In this document: positions 31,352 through 41,983 of the stretch, piece by piece | How positions within the stretch are numbered: position 1 is the first letter of the stretch | Layout: each line of letters opens with the position of its first letter | The notes under the pieces: generated by a model | The model's input: the letters and a program-made list of their open reading frames with translations, nothing else | The model's database searches: none | What the model was told of the DNA's origin: nothing | From: Azorinus chamasolen | Taxonomy: Eukaryota > Mollusca > Bivalvia > Cardiida > Solecurtidae | Length of the DNA stretch: 64,000 bases | Direction: 5' to 3' | Assembly: GCA_963576725.1 (NCBI GenBank) | Contig: OY755240.1 | Location: forward strand, 14,686,378-14,750,377 | Made by a program: the position numbers and the translations under genes

Positions 31352-31788
31352 CAGTTAAACCCTTCTAAACCGGAATTCTAGTTAAGAAGAATTTAGATTC
31401 TTTTAGGTAGATGGCTACTTAATGCAGGGTGAAATTCATGCAGAAATTTCCCTGAGAACATTTCTGCCGAACTTTCACCCTGCATTAACCCTTCGCTTGC
31501 TATTCACGTCAATATACCTACCTGTAAATAATGAGGACCCAGATGAGACAGCTCCTATAGGAGCTGTCTCATCAGGGTCTGCACTATTTACAAGTTGATT
31601 GTGCAACCAGTGCAATCCACAGCGTTGATTACACAGCGAAATACGTGTACACAGTGCAGATATGTAATTATACAACAGGTCATGGGAAATGTATTTTAAA
31701 ATTCAGCAAGAGAAGGGTTAAGCTGCCACCAGTCTCCATGACCTATTTCTATACTAGATTAAAGGTCCGGTTTAAAGCGGGGGTGTTG
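31352..31788. mobile_element. T4 MITE interrupted by P4
   Basis: CAGTTAAACCCTTCTAAACC left end, GATGGCTACTTAATGCAGGG hairpin, broken at GCATTAA, resumed as TTAAGCTGCCACCAGTCTCC, TATACTAGATTAAAGGTCCG. Removing P4 restores the normal T4 arm. Confidence 0.85.
31485..31721. mobile_element. P4 MITE nested in T4
   Basis: Flanked by TTAA on both sides. Ends CCCTTCGCTTGCTATTCACG and CAGCAAGAGAAGGG. The core has the exact tip CTCCTATAGGAG. The insertion site GCATTAAGCTG is rebuilt exactly when P4 plus one TTAA is removed. Confidence 0.95.
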
Positions 31789-32115
31789 TATTGTAAATTA
31801 AGGGGTGTAACTAATTAAGGTCCTAGGGAGAGTCAATTGGATGTTCTATATACATTGAAGTCTATAATTTAAATATAACTGGGTCACATCGTATATTGAA
31901 ATTAATATCATTATAAAGATGCTGCTTGCAACAGTGTATGGTGTGCGGTTGTTTTTCTGTAAATATGTATATATTATCTAAAATACATATATTATGTAAC
32001 AAAGGCTTCAATATAAGAATTAGAAGGTTTTATACAGTAACACACCTCTACAACGACCACCCAAACGAAGTTCATATCTGGGCATCTCAGTCAGGTTGTA
32101 GCTAAATGCAGCATT

Positions 32116-32350
32116 ACAGTAAAACCTCTCTATAACGGCCACTAAATTGTGTTGATTAATTGGTATTCAGGGCCGGTTGCTGCTTAAATCAATGTGAAAG
32201 TAAAACTCATTGCTCCATAAAACTCCTTTCTATGCATGTGCAAACAGAGTAGACATAGATCATACAGATCCTATTGGAGCCGTCCGATCAAAGGTCTACT
32301 CTGTTTGCTTGTGGTATAATATAGTTAATATTCTGTCATGGCCAAATTGT
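32116..32350. mobile_element. T1 left half fused to P1
   Basis: CAGTAAAACCTCTCTATAAC and GGTTGCTGCTTAAATCAATG (T1) end near 32206. Then CATGTGCAAACAGAGTAGAC, GGTCTACTCTGTTTGC and TAATATTCTGTCATGGCCAA (P1). Confidence 0.7.
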
Positions 32351-32387
32351 TCCGTGTCCAATTTTCCTTTTGTAATTAAGGGATCGT

Positions 32388-32597
32388 ATGATTTATGCTA
32401 TTTTTAGATCCAACCTCTTTTGAATAAATCTACCGAAAAGGAACTATTACTAGTAAAAAGGAAAACTTTAGAATTGTGTAGTTATGGAACCATTGTGATA
32501 AATAGAGCATTTGCTCCATAGGAGCAAATGCTCTATTTATCACAATGGTTTCAAAAAGTGACTTTTAGAGAGGCGTCAATATGAGGGAATGGGTTAA
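32388..32597. mobile_element. P3 MITE
   Basis: GCTATTTTTAGATCCAACCT, CTACCGAAAAGGAACTATTA, perfect hairpin AAATAGAGCATTTGCTCCAT, end GAGGGAATGGGTTAA. Confidence 0.85.
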
Positions 32598-32649
32598 TAC
32601 AGGCTCTATTGTGTAGTTGATGTACTGAAGGATACATAGTATAAGAATA

Positions 32650-32993
32650 CAGTGAAGCCTCGTTACAACGGATGTGTTTGTTTCCAGACATTTTGCTGGT
32701 ATAACGAGGTTGCCGTTATAACGAGTTTAAATATGAAATGAACCATATGGCCAGTGTTAAACTAATACCAACAGATGAACGGTTAATGCAGAACTCAAGA
32801 AGTGCAAAAAGCTCCCTTTGAGAGCTTTTTGCACTTATTGTGATATGCATTAAGCGATCACCTGTCTTATTGGCATTGTACCTATTTATTCAGTGGTTGT
32901 TTAAAAAACTTAACGGTAATTTTGTTTCAATGCATACTGCCGGTATAACGAGGGTGCCATTGTAACGAATGTCGGTATAATGAGGGTTCATTG
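32650..32993. mobile_element. T3 MITE
   Basis: Flanked by TA. CAGTGAAGCCTCGTTACAAC to ATGAGGGTTCATTG. Same inner body as the 22699 copy but with a shorter palindrome (one arm of the CAATGCCAATAAGACAG pair is reduced). Confidence 0.85.
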
Positions 32994-33116
32994 TAATTGA
33001 ATCCAAAGGTATTTCACTGCGATAAAATGATCAACTCTACAAACCGTTTGGAGGCAGACAAGAGACCGAGTGGCAAGGCATCCCAGCTGTTTGATGCTAT
33101 GATGTTGGTAAATGTG

Positions 33117-33633
33117 TAACCTCTTTACTCCATGAATATCATGATATAATGAGTATTAGTAAGTTGATTTTTATAATGACACATGGACACATGAATAATT
33201 GGTCTAAGCAGACGCTGTACAGTCAAATTCATATTACAGCGAACCCTCATTATAGCGGCATTCGTTACAATGTCACCCTCGTTATACCGGCAGTATGCAT
33301 TGAAACAAAATTACCGTTAAGTCCTTTTAAACAACCACTGAATAAATAGGTACAATGCCAATAGACAAGTGATCGCTTAATGCAGAACACAGCTGTTGGT
33401 AATAGTTTAACACTGGCCATATGGTTCATGTCATATTTAAACTCGTTATAACGGCAACCTCGTTATACCAGCAAAATGTCTGGAAACAAACACTTCTGTT
33501 GTAACGAGGGTTCACTGTATTTCATAAGCAACAGAGCGGGTCCTAATAAGGCAGCCCTTACGGGAACTGTTTGATATAGGACCACTCTGTTTACAAAAGT
33601 GTTGAAAGGCGTCTATATGGAATAAAGGGTTAA
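33117..33633. mobile_element. P1a MITE interrupted by T3
   Basis: Left part ACCTCTTTACTCCATGAATA ... GTACAGTCAAATTCATATTA; right part TTTCATAAGCAACAGAGCGG, hairpin, and end GGAATAAAGGGTTAA. The break lies in the P1a phrase that normally reads ATATTxxxCATAAGCAAACAG. Confidence 0.85.
33237..33517. mobile_element. T3 MITE nested in P1a
   Basis: Flanked by TA. CAGCGAACCCTCATTATAGC to CGAGGGTTCACTG, in the opposite internal order to 32650. The central palindrome is partly lost (GCAGAACACAGCTGTTGG). Confidence 0.85.
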
Positions 33634-33654
33634 CAAAAAAGAAGGCGAATTCAA

Positions 33655-33825
33655 AACAAAACTGTGAGCGACAATGTTTGCAGACGACAATGGTTGACGA
33701 TAATATTTGCAGACAATAGGATTGACGACAAAATTTGCAGACGACAAAATGGTTGACAAAGATATTTGATGACGACAATGGCGGATAAAAATATTTACAG
33801 ACGACAATATTTGCAGACGACAATG
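33655..33825. repeat. Degenerate short tandem repeat
   Basis: Repeated TTGCAGACGACAAT / GGTTGACGAxAAxAT phrases, about seven copies, apparently amplified from the TTGTCGTCTGC motif of a P2 end. Confidence 0.75.
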
Positions 33826-34078
33826 GGTGGCAACGTAATAGTCAACGTGTGTGATTTACATGTCCGGTTCAACTACAGGGTATGGGTCAAGGGAGTGGGC
33901 AATAACAAGTGTATCAACTCTTTGAGGTTAGTTCTAGTGATAGGATACATTCGATACAATCAAACGGAATGTAGCTAATCAGAGTCTTCTGAGTTTTGTC
34001 CAAGGGTCTGTCTAGCCAAATATAGGTTGACAAAACGTCTGTTAACCTTTACAGTGCAGGACACGAGTCAATAATACC

Positions 34079-34152
34079 CTTTGCAAACACTGTTGATCCA
34101 GATGAGAGTGCTAATAGAGGAACCCTCTTATTACGGTCTTAACTGTTTGTCA
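34079..34152. mobile_element. P2-type core, decayed
   Basis: TTGCAAACACTGTTGATCCAGA with AGATGAGAGTGCTAATAGAG and CTTAACTGTTTGTCAC. Confidence 0.5.
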
Positions 34153-34497
34153 CGTTACCCCTTTCTTTAGAAAAATCCCTAAATGTTCACCATAAACTTG
34201 ACCTGATTGAATTTTGGAATAGTCCATCTGAAAAATTCAGAGTCGTAAGACTTGATTTGTACTGACGTCATTCTATAGTAATAGTTTACTGTCCAAATCA
34301 TTCTTTTTAAAGTTGTAACTCCAGGTTTTGTTACTCTAATATTCCGACATCCAACCTCCTCTTTTCATCAATTCATGAAGCTGAATAATTTAGTTTGCAG
34401 GAGCAGTTTGATCTGGGTCTGCACTATTTGCCTAAGTCTGTTTTGTCCGAATATTTAGAGTAATTAGAATATGTTCGTATTTGTTTGCAGTGTAAGC

Positions 34498-34800
34498 CGA
34501 CCATGTTGGCTTATTGGTAGAGCGTCCGCCTCCGGTACGGGATGTCCCGGGTTCGATTCCCGGGACCGGGTCACACAAAATACCTTAAATAGGTAGTAAT
34601 GGCTTCCCTCCTGGCGCTCGGGAATTGAGGGTTAGCATTACGACTGGTTAGTCGGTGTCAGGATAAAGTGACCGGCCGGGTATTAGTCCCTGGTGTGCCT
34701 CATAAGCCACAAGGAGATCCGGTGTCAGAGGTGTTGTGCCTTCACGGCGCTCTCCTAACCAAATACGCAGCACCATGTTAAACCACGTCGTCAAGGCGAG
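34498..34800 (+). mobile_element. tRNA-derived SINE with intact box A and box B
   Basis: Box A lies in GTTGGCTTATTGGTAGAGCG and box B (GGTTCGATTCC) in CCCGGGTTCGATTCCCGGG. The acceptor ends do not pair (GCCGACC against GACCGGG), so this is a SINE head and not a working tRNA. The body has CGGTGTCAGGATAAAGTGAC, shared with the SINE at 2595, and the tail is A-rich near 34803. Confidence 0.85.
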
Positions 34801-34840
34801 CGCAAAAAAACCCACAAACAATTTGCAGTGTTGTGACTTC

Positions 34841-35054
34841 TTAACTATTTGCACGCTAGCGGCGAAACTGTGATTACCTATGCAACAGTTTGGATCCAGA
34901 TGAGACGCCGCATAATGCGGCGTCTCATCAGGATCCAAACTGTTTGTCATCTTGGCCATATTTTTGAGAAAAAAAATCAGAGAAAGTGTATTTTAAGATT
35001 TGAAGCAGACGACAATTGTTGCAGGCGAAAAATTACTTAGCTGCAACGAGTTAA
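34841..35054. mobile_element. P2 variant MITE
   Basis: Flanked by TTAA. TTAACTATTTGCACGCTAGC to TAGCTGCAACGAGTTAA. Core ACAGTTTGGATCCAGATGAG with loop GCCGCATAATGCGGC, a loop shared with P8 at 50138. Confidence 0.8.
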
Positions 35055-35254
35055 ACTTCAATACTCTGCTGCCGACTTCGTGATAACCATTGCAAACAGT
35101 GAGGATCCAGATCAGACGCCGGGTATCTCTGTTTCTCATCAGGATCCAAACTGTGTGTCAATCTGATACTGGTTTTTTGAAAAGAAATAGAAGAAACATG
35201 TTCCTTTAGAATTGAAGCAGGCGACAAGTAGTAACAGTGCAGAAAGTTCAATAA
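35051..35254. mobile_element. P2 variant MITE, right end decayed
   Basis: Shares TTAA with its left neighbour. ACTCTGCTGCCGACTTCGTG, core AACAGTGAGGATCCAGATCA, then TTGAAGCAGGCGACAAGTAG. Confidence 0.65.
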
Positions 35255-35261
35255 GTGTTCT

Positions 35262-35501
35262 TTAACCAATTCCCTCATATAAAAGCCTTTTTCACGCAAT
35301 TGCAAACAAAGTAGACCCAGATCATAACGGCTCCTATAAGGGCCGTCTGATAAGGGTCTGCTCTGTTTGCTTTTGACATGACATAGAACTGATTCTACAG
35401 TTTTTGCCAAAGCAAAGGGCTCCCTTAAAACGTTAGCGTTATAAACATTGAGCTAATCAATATCCATGACGTCATTATTGCTTACATTGGACACAGGTTA
35501 A
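35262..35501. mobile_element. P1a MITE, full length
   Basis: TTAACCAATTCCCTCATATA to GGACACAGGTTAA. Core CAAACAAAGTAGACCCAGAT with tip GGCTCCTATAAGGGCC; flank AATATCCATGACGTCATTAT. Confidence 0.85.
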
Positions 35502-35594
35502 GAATTCAATCAAGACGAACGTATCTGTACCTGCTTGACGTCTGCGATAGATGTATCAATAGATGGAATGCGGATATGATAAAATATTTGGATA

Positions 35595-35761
35595 CAGTAA
35601 AACCCATATGAACCGGATTTTAAATTTAGTATGAATATCGGTCTTTGAGACGGGTGGCAGCTTAATGCAGGGTGAACCTGCATTAAGCTGCCACCTGCCT
35701 AAAAGTATACAATTTTTTTTACTAGAATTCCTTTTTAGAGGGGGTTTGTTGTAGTTATTTT
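35595..35761. mobile_element. T4 MITE with hairpin stem shortened
   Basis: CAGTAAAACCCATATGAACC to GAGGGGGTTTGTTG. The stem GGTGGCAGCTTAATGCAGGG joins directly to TGCATTAAGCTGCCACC, so the usual outer tip has been deleted cleanly. Confidence 0.85.
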
Positions 35762-35887
35762 CTACTCCGGATTAAATAAAGTAAGATCACGTGACTGAGC
35801 TAACACTCTGAAATTTGAATGGCCCAACAATTGAACTATCACGTCCATTCAGAGTGAAAGGTTGAACCTTGCTATAGGAATTTGCAT

Positions 35888-36138
35888 ACCCTGATGAATA
35901 TTCATTTAATAGAAAATGACTTCATCAATATCTATCTGCCGAACTCTATAATGGTCAATAAACACAGAATATTTTGGCCATGACAAAAACTGTGGAATAA
36001 GATCTACATGTATATAATTCCATAAACAGCTAGAATATACCCTAACCCCTAACCAGACGGCTCATGCAGGAGCCGCGTAGTCTGTGTCTACTCGGTTCGC
36101 AAAAGCTATAACAGACGTGTGTATCAGGCAAAGGGTTA
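35888..36138. mobile_element. P1a MITE
   Basis: CCCTGATGAATATTCATTTA, AATATTTTGGCCATGACAAA, core with GACGGCTCATGCAGGAGCCG, end CAGGCAAAGGGTTAA. Confidence 0.75.
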
Positions 36139-36181
36139 AGCCGCCATTGTTAATGCAGAGTAACGGTGTCTTTTTCATGTA

Positions 36182-36386
36182 CAATAGAATCCCACTAATG
36201 CGACCACTTAAGGAATAAACATGGGTATCGTTATAAGCAGGTGGCTGCTTAATGCAGGACAAAAGTAATGCAGAAAGCTCTTCTAGGAGCTTTCTGCATT
36301 ACTTTTGTCCTTCATTAAGCTACCACCTGCCTCTACCACCCAGAACTATACCTCTTTTAGGTGGTCGCATTAGAGAGGTTTTACTG
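36182..36386. mobile_element. T5 MITE, full length
   Basis: Flanked by TA. CAATAGAATCCCACTAATGC to TAGAGAGGTTTTACTG. The hairpin GCAGGTGGCTGCTTAATGCA ends in tip AGCTCTTCTAGGAGCT. Confidence 0.9.
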
Positions 36387-36419
36387 TACCTTTATTACCA
36401 CAAGAATGAACAACAACAC

Positions 36420-36600
36420 AAAAGGGCGCTGTTCAAAGCAGTTGATTGTGGGTTCGATCCCAGTCCTGGTCAAACACAAAGCTGCAAATGAAGCCGGTGC
36501 CCTCCGTCGCTTAGCATTCAGTGTTATAGGAGTAGCAACATGGCCTCGTTGATCACGTGTCAGGACGTGTGACCTAGTCTGGTGCACACTCTGTGTGTGT
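36420..36600 (+). mobile_element. Possible SINE fragment with box B
   Basis: GTGGGTTCGATCCCAGTCCT is a good box B in a T-arm-like inverted setting (CTGGGAT against GTGGGTT is weak). No box A is seen. The following 100 bp are GC-richer than their surroundings. This is a tRNA-related fragment by inference. Confidence 0.45.
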
Positions 36601-36782
36601 TTCGCGGCTGCTGAGCGCAAACGCGTCATCAAATAAGAAACAATTATTGTTCAATGTTAAGGAACCGAAGAAACAAAGAACTTTCTCTTCTATCTCAAAC
36701 TGCCTTGGCCGTGAGGCAATGTTTGGCATGCAGTCGCAATATATATGCGTTGCGTTAAAGCAAAGCACTAAACCGGGCGTTT

Positions 36783-36950
36783 AATATAGTATCAATATCG
36801 GTCTTGGAGACAAATGGCAGCTTAATGAAGGGCAAAAGTCCTACAGAAAGCTCCTCTATCTGCATGACTGTCAGCCTGCCTTAAGTAACCACCTCCTATA
36901 AGTATCTAACTTCTTCTCTAATATAATTCCGGATTAGAAGAGGTTTACTG
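36783..36950. mobile_element. T4 MITE, left end lost
   Basis: TATAGTATCAATATCGGTCT, hairpin ATGGCAGCTTAATGAAGGGC, right end TTAGAAGAGGTTTACTG plus TA. The 24-bp satellite begins 20 bp later. Confidence 0.75.
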
Positions 36951-36971
36951 TACTCTTTTCTCGCCCATTCG

Positions 36972-38681
36972 CGACATACACATGTAACTCCCACTCGACA
37001 TACACATGTAACTCCCACTCGACATACACTGACATACACATGTAACTCCCACTTGACATACACATGTAACTCCCACTTGACATACACATGTAACTCCCAC
37101 TTGACATACACATGTAACTCCCACTTGACATACACATGTAACTCCCACTTGACACATGTAACTCCCACTTGACATACACATGTAACTCCCACTTGACATA
37201 CACATGTAACTCCCACTTGACATACACATGTAACTCCCACTCGACATACACATGTAACTCCCACTTGACATACACATGTAACTCCCACTCGACATACACA
37301 TGTAACTCCCACTCGACATACACATGTAACTCCCACTCGACATACACATGTAACTCCCACTCGACATACACATGTAACTCCCACTCGACATACACATGTA
37401 ACTCCCACTCGACATACACATGTAACTCCCACTCGACATACACATGTAACTCCCACTTGACATACACATGTAACTCCCACTTGACATACACATGTAACTC
37501 CCACTCGACATACACATGTAACTCCCACTCGACATACACATGTAACTCCCACTCGACATACACATGTAACTCCCACTCGACATACACATGTAACTCCCAC
37601 TCGACATACACATGTAACTCCCACTCGACATACACATGTAACTCCCACTCGACATACACATGTAACTCCCACTTGACATACACATGTAACTCCCACTTGA
37701 CATACACATGTAACTCCCACTCGACATACACATGTAACTCCCACTCGACATATACATGTAACTCCCACTTGACATACACATGTAACTCCCACTCGACATA
37801 CACATGTAACTCCCACTTGACATACACATGTAACTCCCACTCGACATACACATGTAACTCCCACTCGACATACACATGTAACTCCCACTTGACATACACA
37901 TGTAACTCCCACTTGACATACACATGTAACTCCCACTTGACATACACATGTAACTCCCACTTGACATACACATGTAACTCCCACTTGACATACACATGTA
38001 ACTCCCACTTGACATACACATGTAACTCCCACTTGACATACACATGTAACTCCCACTTGACATACACATGTAACTCCCACTTGACATACACATGTAACTC
38101 CCACTTGACATACACATGTAACTCCCACTTGACATACACATGTAACTCCCACTTGACATACACATGTAACTCCCACTTGACATACACATGTAACTCCCAC
38201 TTGACATACACATGTAACTCCCACTTGACATACACATGTAACTCCCACTTGACATACACATGTAACTCCCACTTGACATACACATGTAACTCCCACTTGA
38301 CATACACATGTAACTCCCACTTGACATACACATGTAACTCCCACTTGACATACACATGTAACTCCCACTCGACATACACATGTAACTCCCACTCGACATA
38401 CACATGTAACTCCCACTTGACATACACATGTAACTCCCACTCGACATACACATGTAACTCCCACTCGACATACACATGTAACTCCCACTCGACATACACA
38501 TGTAACTCCCACTTGACATACACATGTAACTCCCACTCGACATACACATGTAACTCCCACTTGACATACACATGTAACTCCCACTTGACATACACATGTA
38601 ACTCCCACTTGACATACACATGTAACTCCCACTTGACTTCACATGTAACTCCCACTTGACATACACATGTAACTCCCACTT
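36972..38681. repeat. 24-bp satellite array, about 71 units
   Basis: Unit GACATACACATGTAACTCCCACTT written in two parts: GACATACACATGTAAC + TCCCACT(T/C). Almost all variation is one C/T site (ACTTGAC or ACTCGAC). Shortened units occur near 37029 and 37154, and one variant (TTCACATG) near 38639. A run of over twenty T-type units (about 37870-38360) looks recently expanded. Because 24 is a multiple of 3 and the unit lacks stops, frames on both strands stay open for about 500-600 codons; these are not genes. Confidence 0.97.
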
Positions 38682-38752
38682 GCAAACAAACTGGACCCAA
38701 ATGAGACGCTGAGTAACTCGGCATCTAATCAGGAATCAAACTCTTTTCCACT
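38681..38752. mobile_element. P2-type core fragment at satellite edge
   Basis: TTGCAAACAAACTGGACCCA, loop GCTGAGTAACTCGGC, ATCAGGAATCAAACTCTTTT. Confidence 0.65.
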
Positions 38753-38869
38753 CTCACAATAGTTTCATAAATCTAAAAAATTTGATCGAGTCGGAGGTAA
38801 TCAAAACTGCAACAGATCTAACTTTGACCAGCCATTATTTATTCACATACGTATGGGTAAACAGCATCC

Positions 38870-39090
38870 GTTCGAACACTTTATTCTATAGATACTCATT
38901 TTACATGTTTGTAAACGGATTAGACCCAGACAAAAACGGCTCATGTAGGAGCAGTCTGACCAAGGTCTGATCTGTTTGCTCATATACTATTCTACAATTT
39001 CTGCCATGCTCAAACACCTGTTAAAATCAGTTAATTGATATTCATGACGCCATGTTTTCTCGTATGAACATTCATCGTGTAAAGGGTTAA
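38870..39090. mobile_element. P1a MITE
   Basis: TTGTAAACGGATTAGACCCA, GGTCTGATCTGTTTGC, TTGATATTCATGACGCCATG, end CGTGTAAAGGGTTAA. Confidence 0.75.
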
Positions 39091-39117
39091 AAGATATAAG
39101 GAAAGGTTACATTTTAC

Positions 39118-39326
39118 ATATAGCCTGCTATGGGTGGAAGAGTGAATACCTGTGTAAACAGTTTGGATCCAGATGAGACGCCGAGTAACTCGGCGTCTCG
39201 TCAGGATCCAAACTGTTTAGCACCCTGGTTGCATTTTGGTAGAAAAATTGATTATAGCTTGAATTTTGAAAATGTAGTAGGTGAAACATTCTGTAAAAAT
39301 AATTTGCTCAGCAGGCTAAATGTTAA
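39118..39326. mobile_element. P5 MITE, second copy
   Basis: TAGCCTGCTATGGGTG left, GCTCAGCAGGCTAAATGTTAA right. The core is the P2-type AAACAGTTTGGATCCAGATG with loop GCCGAGTAACTCGGC. Confidence 0.75.
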
Positions 39327-39355
39327 AACAAGGCTTGGGTATTATTCCAGAGGTA

Positions 39356-39667
39356 CAGTTGAACTTCGATATCTCGAAGTCGGATAGCTCGAACTTCGGG
39401 ATAACTCGAACAAAAAGTCCAGTCCTCCCAAAACTTATAATACAGAATAGCTCTAAAATGTATCACTACAGATATCTAGAAACACATGTAATAGCTTAAA
39501 ACAGGTCTAAAGCAATGCTGAAAGTTTATACAGGAGCTTTCAGCATTACTTTAGACCTGTATTAAGCTCGAGAAATTGCTAAGATTAGAAAGCTGATAAC
39601 TCGAACCTCTGTTATCTCGAACTAATTTGTATAGTCCTTTGAAGTTCGAGATATCGAAGTTCAACTG
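39356..39667. mobile_element. T2 MITE, full length
   Basis: Flanked by TA. CAGTTGAACTTCGATATCTC to GATATCGAAGTTCAACTG. Sub-repeats GATAACTCGAAC. Central hairpin CAGGTCTAAAGCAATGCTGA with GCTTTCAGCATTACTTTAGA. Confidence 0.9.
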
Positions 39668-39684
39668 TAAATCTGTTTGCAGTA

Positions 39685-39872
39685 CAGTAAAAACCCTCTA
39701 AACGGGTAAATTTAGTATAAATATCAGTCTTGTAGGTAGGTGGCTGCTTAATACAGGGCGAAAGTCATGCAGAAAGCTCCCCTAGGAGAGCTTTCTGTAT
39801 GACTTTCGTCCTGCATTCATCTGCCACCTGTCTTTAAGACTGATATTTATACTAAATTAAAGGATTTTACTG
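39685..39872. mobile_element. T4 MITE, full length
   Basis: Flanked by TA. CAGTAAAAACCCTCTAAACG to TAAAGGATTTTACTG. Hairpin GGTGGCTGCTTAATACAGGG with tip CTCCCCTAGGAGAG. Confidence 0.9.
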
Positions 39873-39888
39873 TATATGTGACAGATAT

Positions 39889-40117
39889 TTAACCCATTCC
39901 CTTATATTGACGACTTTTGGCGACTCTGTAAAAGTCACTTTGTGAAACCATTGTGATAAATAGAGCCTTTGGTCCTATAGGAGCAAATGCTCTATTTATC
40001 ACAATGGTTTCAAACTACAAAATTCAAAAACTTTCCTTTTCTGTAGTTAATGCTCCTTTTTGGTAGATTTATTCAAAGAGGTTGTATCTAAAATTAGCCT
40101 ATGAGGTAATGGGTTAA
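39889..40117. mobile_element. P3 MITE, full length
   Basis: Flanked by TTAA. TTAACCCATTCCCTTATATT to GAGGTAATGGGTTAA, hairpin AAATAGAGCCTTTGGTCCTA. 229 bp. Confidence 0.9.
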
Positions 40118-40286
40118 AACTGCATAATCATTGCTCTGTCATTTTTTAAACGATGTCACTTAAAATGAGACGTGTCACTTAAAACAGTGATGAAGCATCA
40201 ATTATCAACACTCTTCAATTCGTCACCAATTGGAGTACTTCCTAGAAACGCAATAATGCATTCAGGGCCAATGTGTCGAAGTCAAG

Positions 40287-40432
40287 TACGGTGAAACCCC
40301 GCTGAATAGACCGCCCCAAATCGGGTTAGTTTCTGGGCCTTAAAGACGGGTGGTAAGATAAAGCTAGGACGATAGGTATTGAGAAAGCTCCTGCAGGAAC
40401 TGTCTGCATAACTGTCACACTGCATGAAACAA
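40287..40432. mobile_element. T-type MITE, degraded
   Basis: ACGGTGAAACCCCGCTGAAT, GACGGGTGGTAAGATAAAGC, AAGCTCCTGCAGGAACTGTC. The right terminus is missing. Confidence 0.55.
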
Positions 40433-40461
40433 ACACATAATTTGAAAGATAGATTTGTTTA

Positions 40462-40707
40462 TTAAACCTTTCCCTGTTCTGTATTTAGGCCAAATTTCAA
40501 TATCTACTGAATATTCATAACAAAATAGTCATAAAGAAATATGGAAGGTGGAACATTGTAGACATTTTAGAAAGCAAAGAAACAGGTATATCAAATTCTA
40601 TTAGCAAACAGAGCAGACCCTGATCAGACGGCTCCTCTAGAAGCCGTCTGATCTGGGTCTACTCTGTTTGCAGACGCGCGAAAACACGTTTATAGGGAAA
40701 GGGTTAA
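40462..40707. mobile_element. P1b MITE, full length
   Basis: TTAAACCTTTCCCTGTTCTG to ATAGGGAAAGGGTTAA. GGAAGGTGGAACATTGTAGA; hairpin GCAAACAGAGCAGACCCTGA, tip GGCTCCTCTAGAAGCC. Confidence 0.9.
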
Positions 40708-40939
40708 CACTTTATCCATGAATATGTAAGAAATAATGACGTCAGGATATTAATAAGATTAGTTGTTATAATAGCACATGGGAACAGGAATGTTTGGTCG
40801 TGGGAGAAGCTGTAGGTATATTATAGCATTATCAAGCAGATCAGACCCTGATCAGACGGCTCCTATAGGAGATGTCTGATCTGAGTCTGCTCTGTTTGCA
40901 AATGCGTAGAAAGGCGTATTCATGGAGTAAAGGGGTAAT
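40704..40939. mobile_element. P1a MITE sharing a TTAA with P1b
   Basis: TTAACACTTTATCCATGAAT, AATAATGACGTCAGGATATT, core GCAGATCAGACCCTGATCAG with CTCCTATAGGAG, end GGAGTAAAGGGGTAA. Confidence 0.85.
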
Positions 40940-41073
40940 AAAATGGTCCTGATATAGGGGTTTTACTATATATATTTCATTCACTCAAAATAAATTATCT
41001 GCTTCCCAGAAAGTTTAATAAAATTCCCCCGTTTATGAGATAAATTACTAGGTTCATATAGGAAATTCATATA

Positions 41074-41383
41074 CAGCTGAACTTCGATTTCTCGAACAAA
41101 AGACCATACAAATTACTTCGAGGTAACGGAGGTTCCAGTCACTCGATTCATAACAGTTTCGCAAGTTCACAGCTTAATGCAGGTCTAAAGTAATGCTGAA
41201 AGCTCCTGGGGGAGCTTTCAGCATTACTTTTTACCTGCGTTACGCTGTCACGTGTGATTATAGATATGCGAAGTGATATATTTTAGAACAATTCTGTATT
41301 GTAAATGTTGGAAGGACCGAACTTTTTACCTCGAGTTATCCAAAGTTCGATTTATGCGAGTTCGAGATATCGAAGTTCAGCTG
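41074..41383. mobile_element. T2 MITE, full length
   Basis: Flanked by TA. CAGCTGAACTTCGATTTCTC to GATATCGAAGTTCAGCTG. Hairpin GCAGGTCTAAAGTAATGCTG with tip AGCTCCTGGGGGAGCT. Confidence 0.9.
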
Positions 41384-41502
41384 TATAAGACAAGAGTGTT
41401 AAACCAGCTATATCTTAACGCTTTTTGGTATGTAGACAAAAAAGTTTTTTTTGTGATCTAAGTGAGTCACACGTGCAAACACCGTCGAGAAAACATGGTT
41501 CA

Positions 41503-41674
41503 TGCTTATAAAGCTTTTAGTTGAGTCTGAGTTTCGTTCTCAAGCTTTTGATTGGTCAGATTTGAGTTCTCAAGCTTTTGATTGGTCAGATTTGAGCCAA
41601 AGGCTCAAATCTGACCAATAAAAACTTGAGAACGAACTCAGACTCAACTAAACGTTTTGTAAGCATGGACCCAG
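41503..41674. repeat. S2 palindrome
   Basis: GTTGAGTCTGAGTTTCGTTC, a duplicated GTTCTCAAGCTTTTGATTGG, then the complementary arm GCTCAAATCTGACCAATAAA ... GAACTCAGACTCAACTAAAC. Confidence 0.8.
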
Positions 41675-41973
41675 ATCTCGTTACTGGAGTGCACGAAAAG
41701 AGCTTGCATGCCAACTTTACTAGATAAACGAGATTGCAATTTGCAAGAGTTTGTTAAACGGTAGATAATTAGCATTACAGAGTAATTTTTGGTCACCTTC
41801 ACGCCAATAATTATCTGGCAATGTGACCTCACACCCGCCCATATCTAAAACCTGTCAAACAGCAGCGATAATGTTGGTAAATAGGACCGCTTCAGCTCTT
41901 GATAAATTCTGTTTTACGGTCGCGATAACGTCAGAGTCAGCGCTGTTCCGCCGTCCCACTGTACCCGTTTAAC

Positions 41974-41983
41974 TATAAAAATA
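41974..41983 (+). promoter_or_regulatory. Candidate TATA box of the astacin gene
   Basis: TATAAAAATA lies about 225 bp before the presumed start codon. Transcription would begin near 42004, in a region that is GC-richer than its surroundings (GTCCGGCGGAGCTTCC). An upstream ORF (ATG at 42060, stop about 17 codons later) would lie in the 5'UTR. Promoter use is inferred, not shown. Confidence 0.4.

Noticed and set aside
34498..34575. A functional tRNA gene
   Set aside because: Box A and B are good, but acceptor strands do not pair and a SINE body follows directly.
36972..38681. CRISPR-like array
   Set aside because: Contiguous 24-bp units with no spacers, in eukaryotic DNA.
36896..38724. ORFs of 496 to 596 codons on both strands
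   Set aside because: They only translate the 24-bp satellite; the unit is a multiple of 3 and lacks stop codons. Four overlapping frames cannot all be genes, and none has a start context or non-repeat domain.
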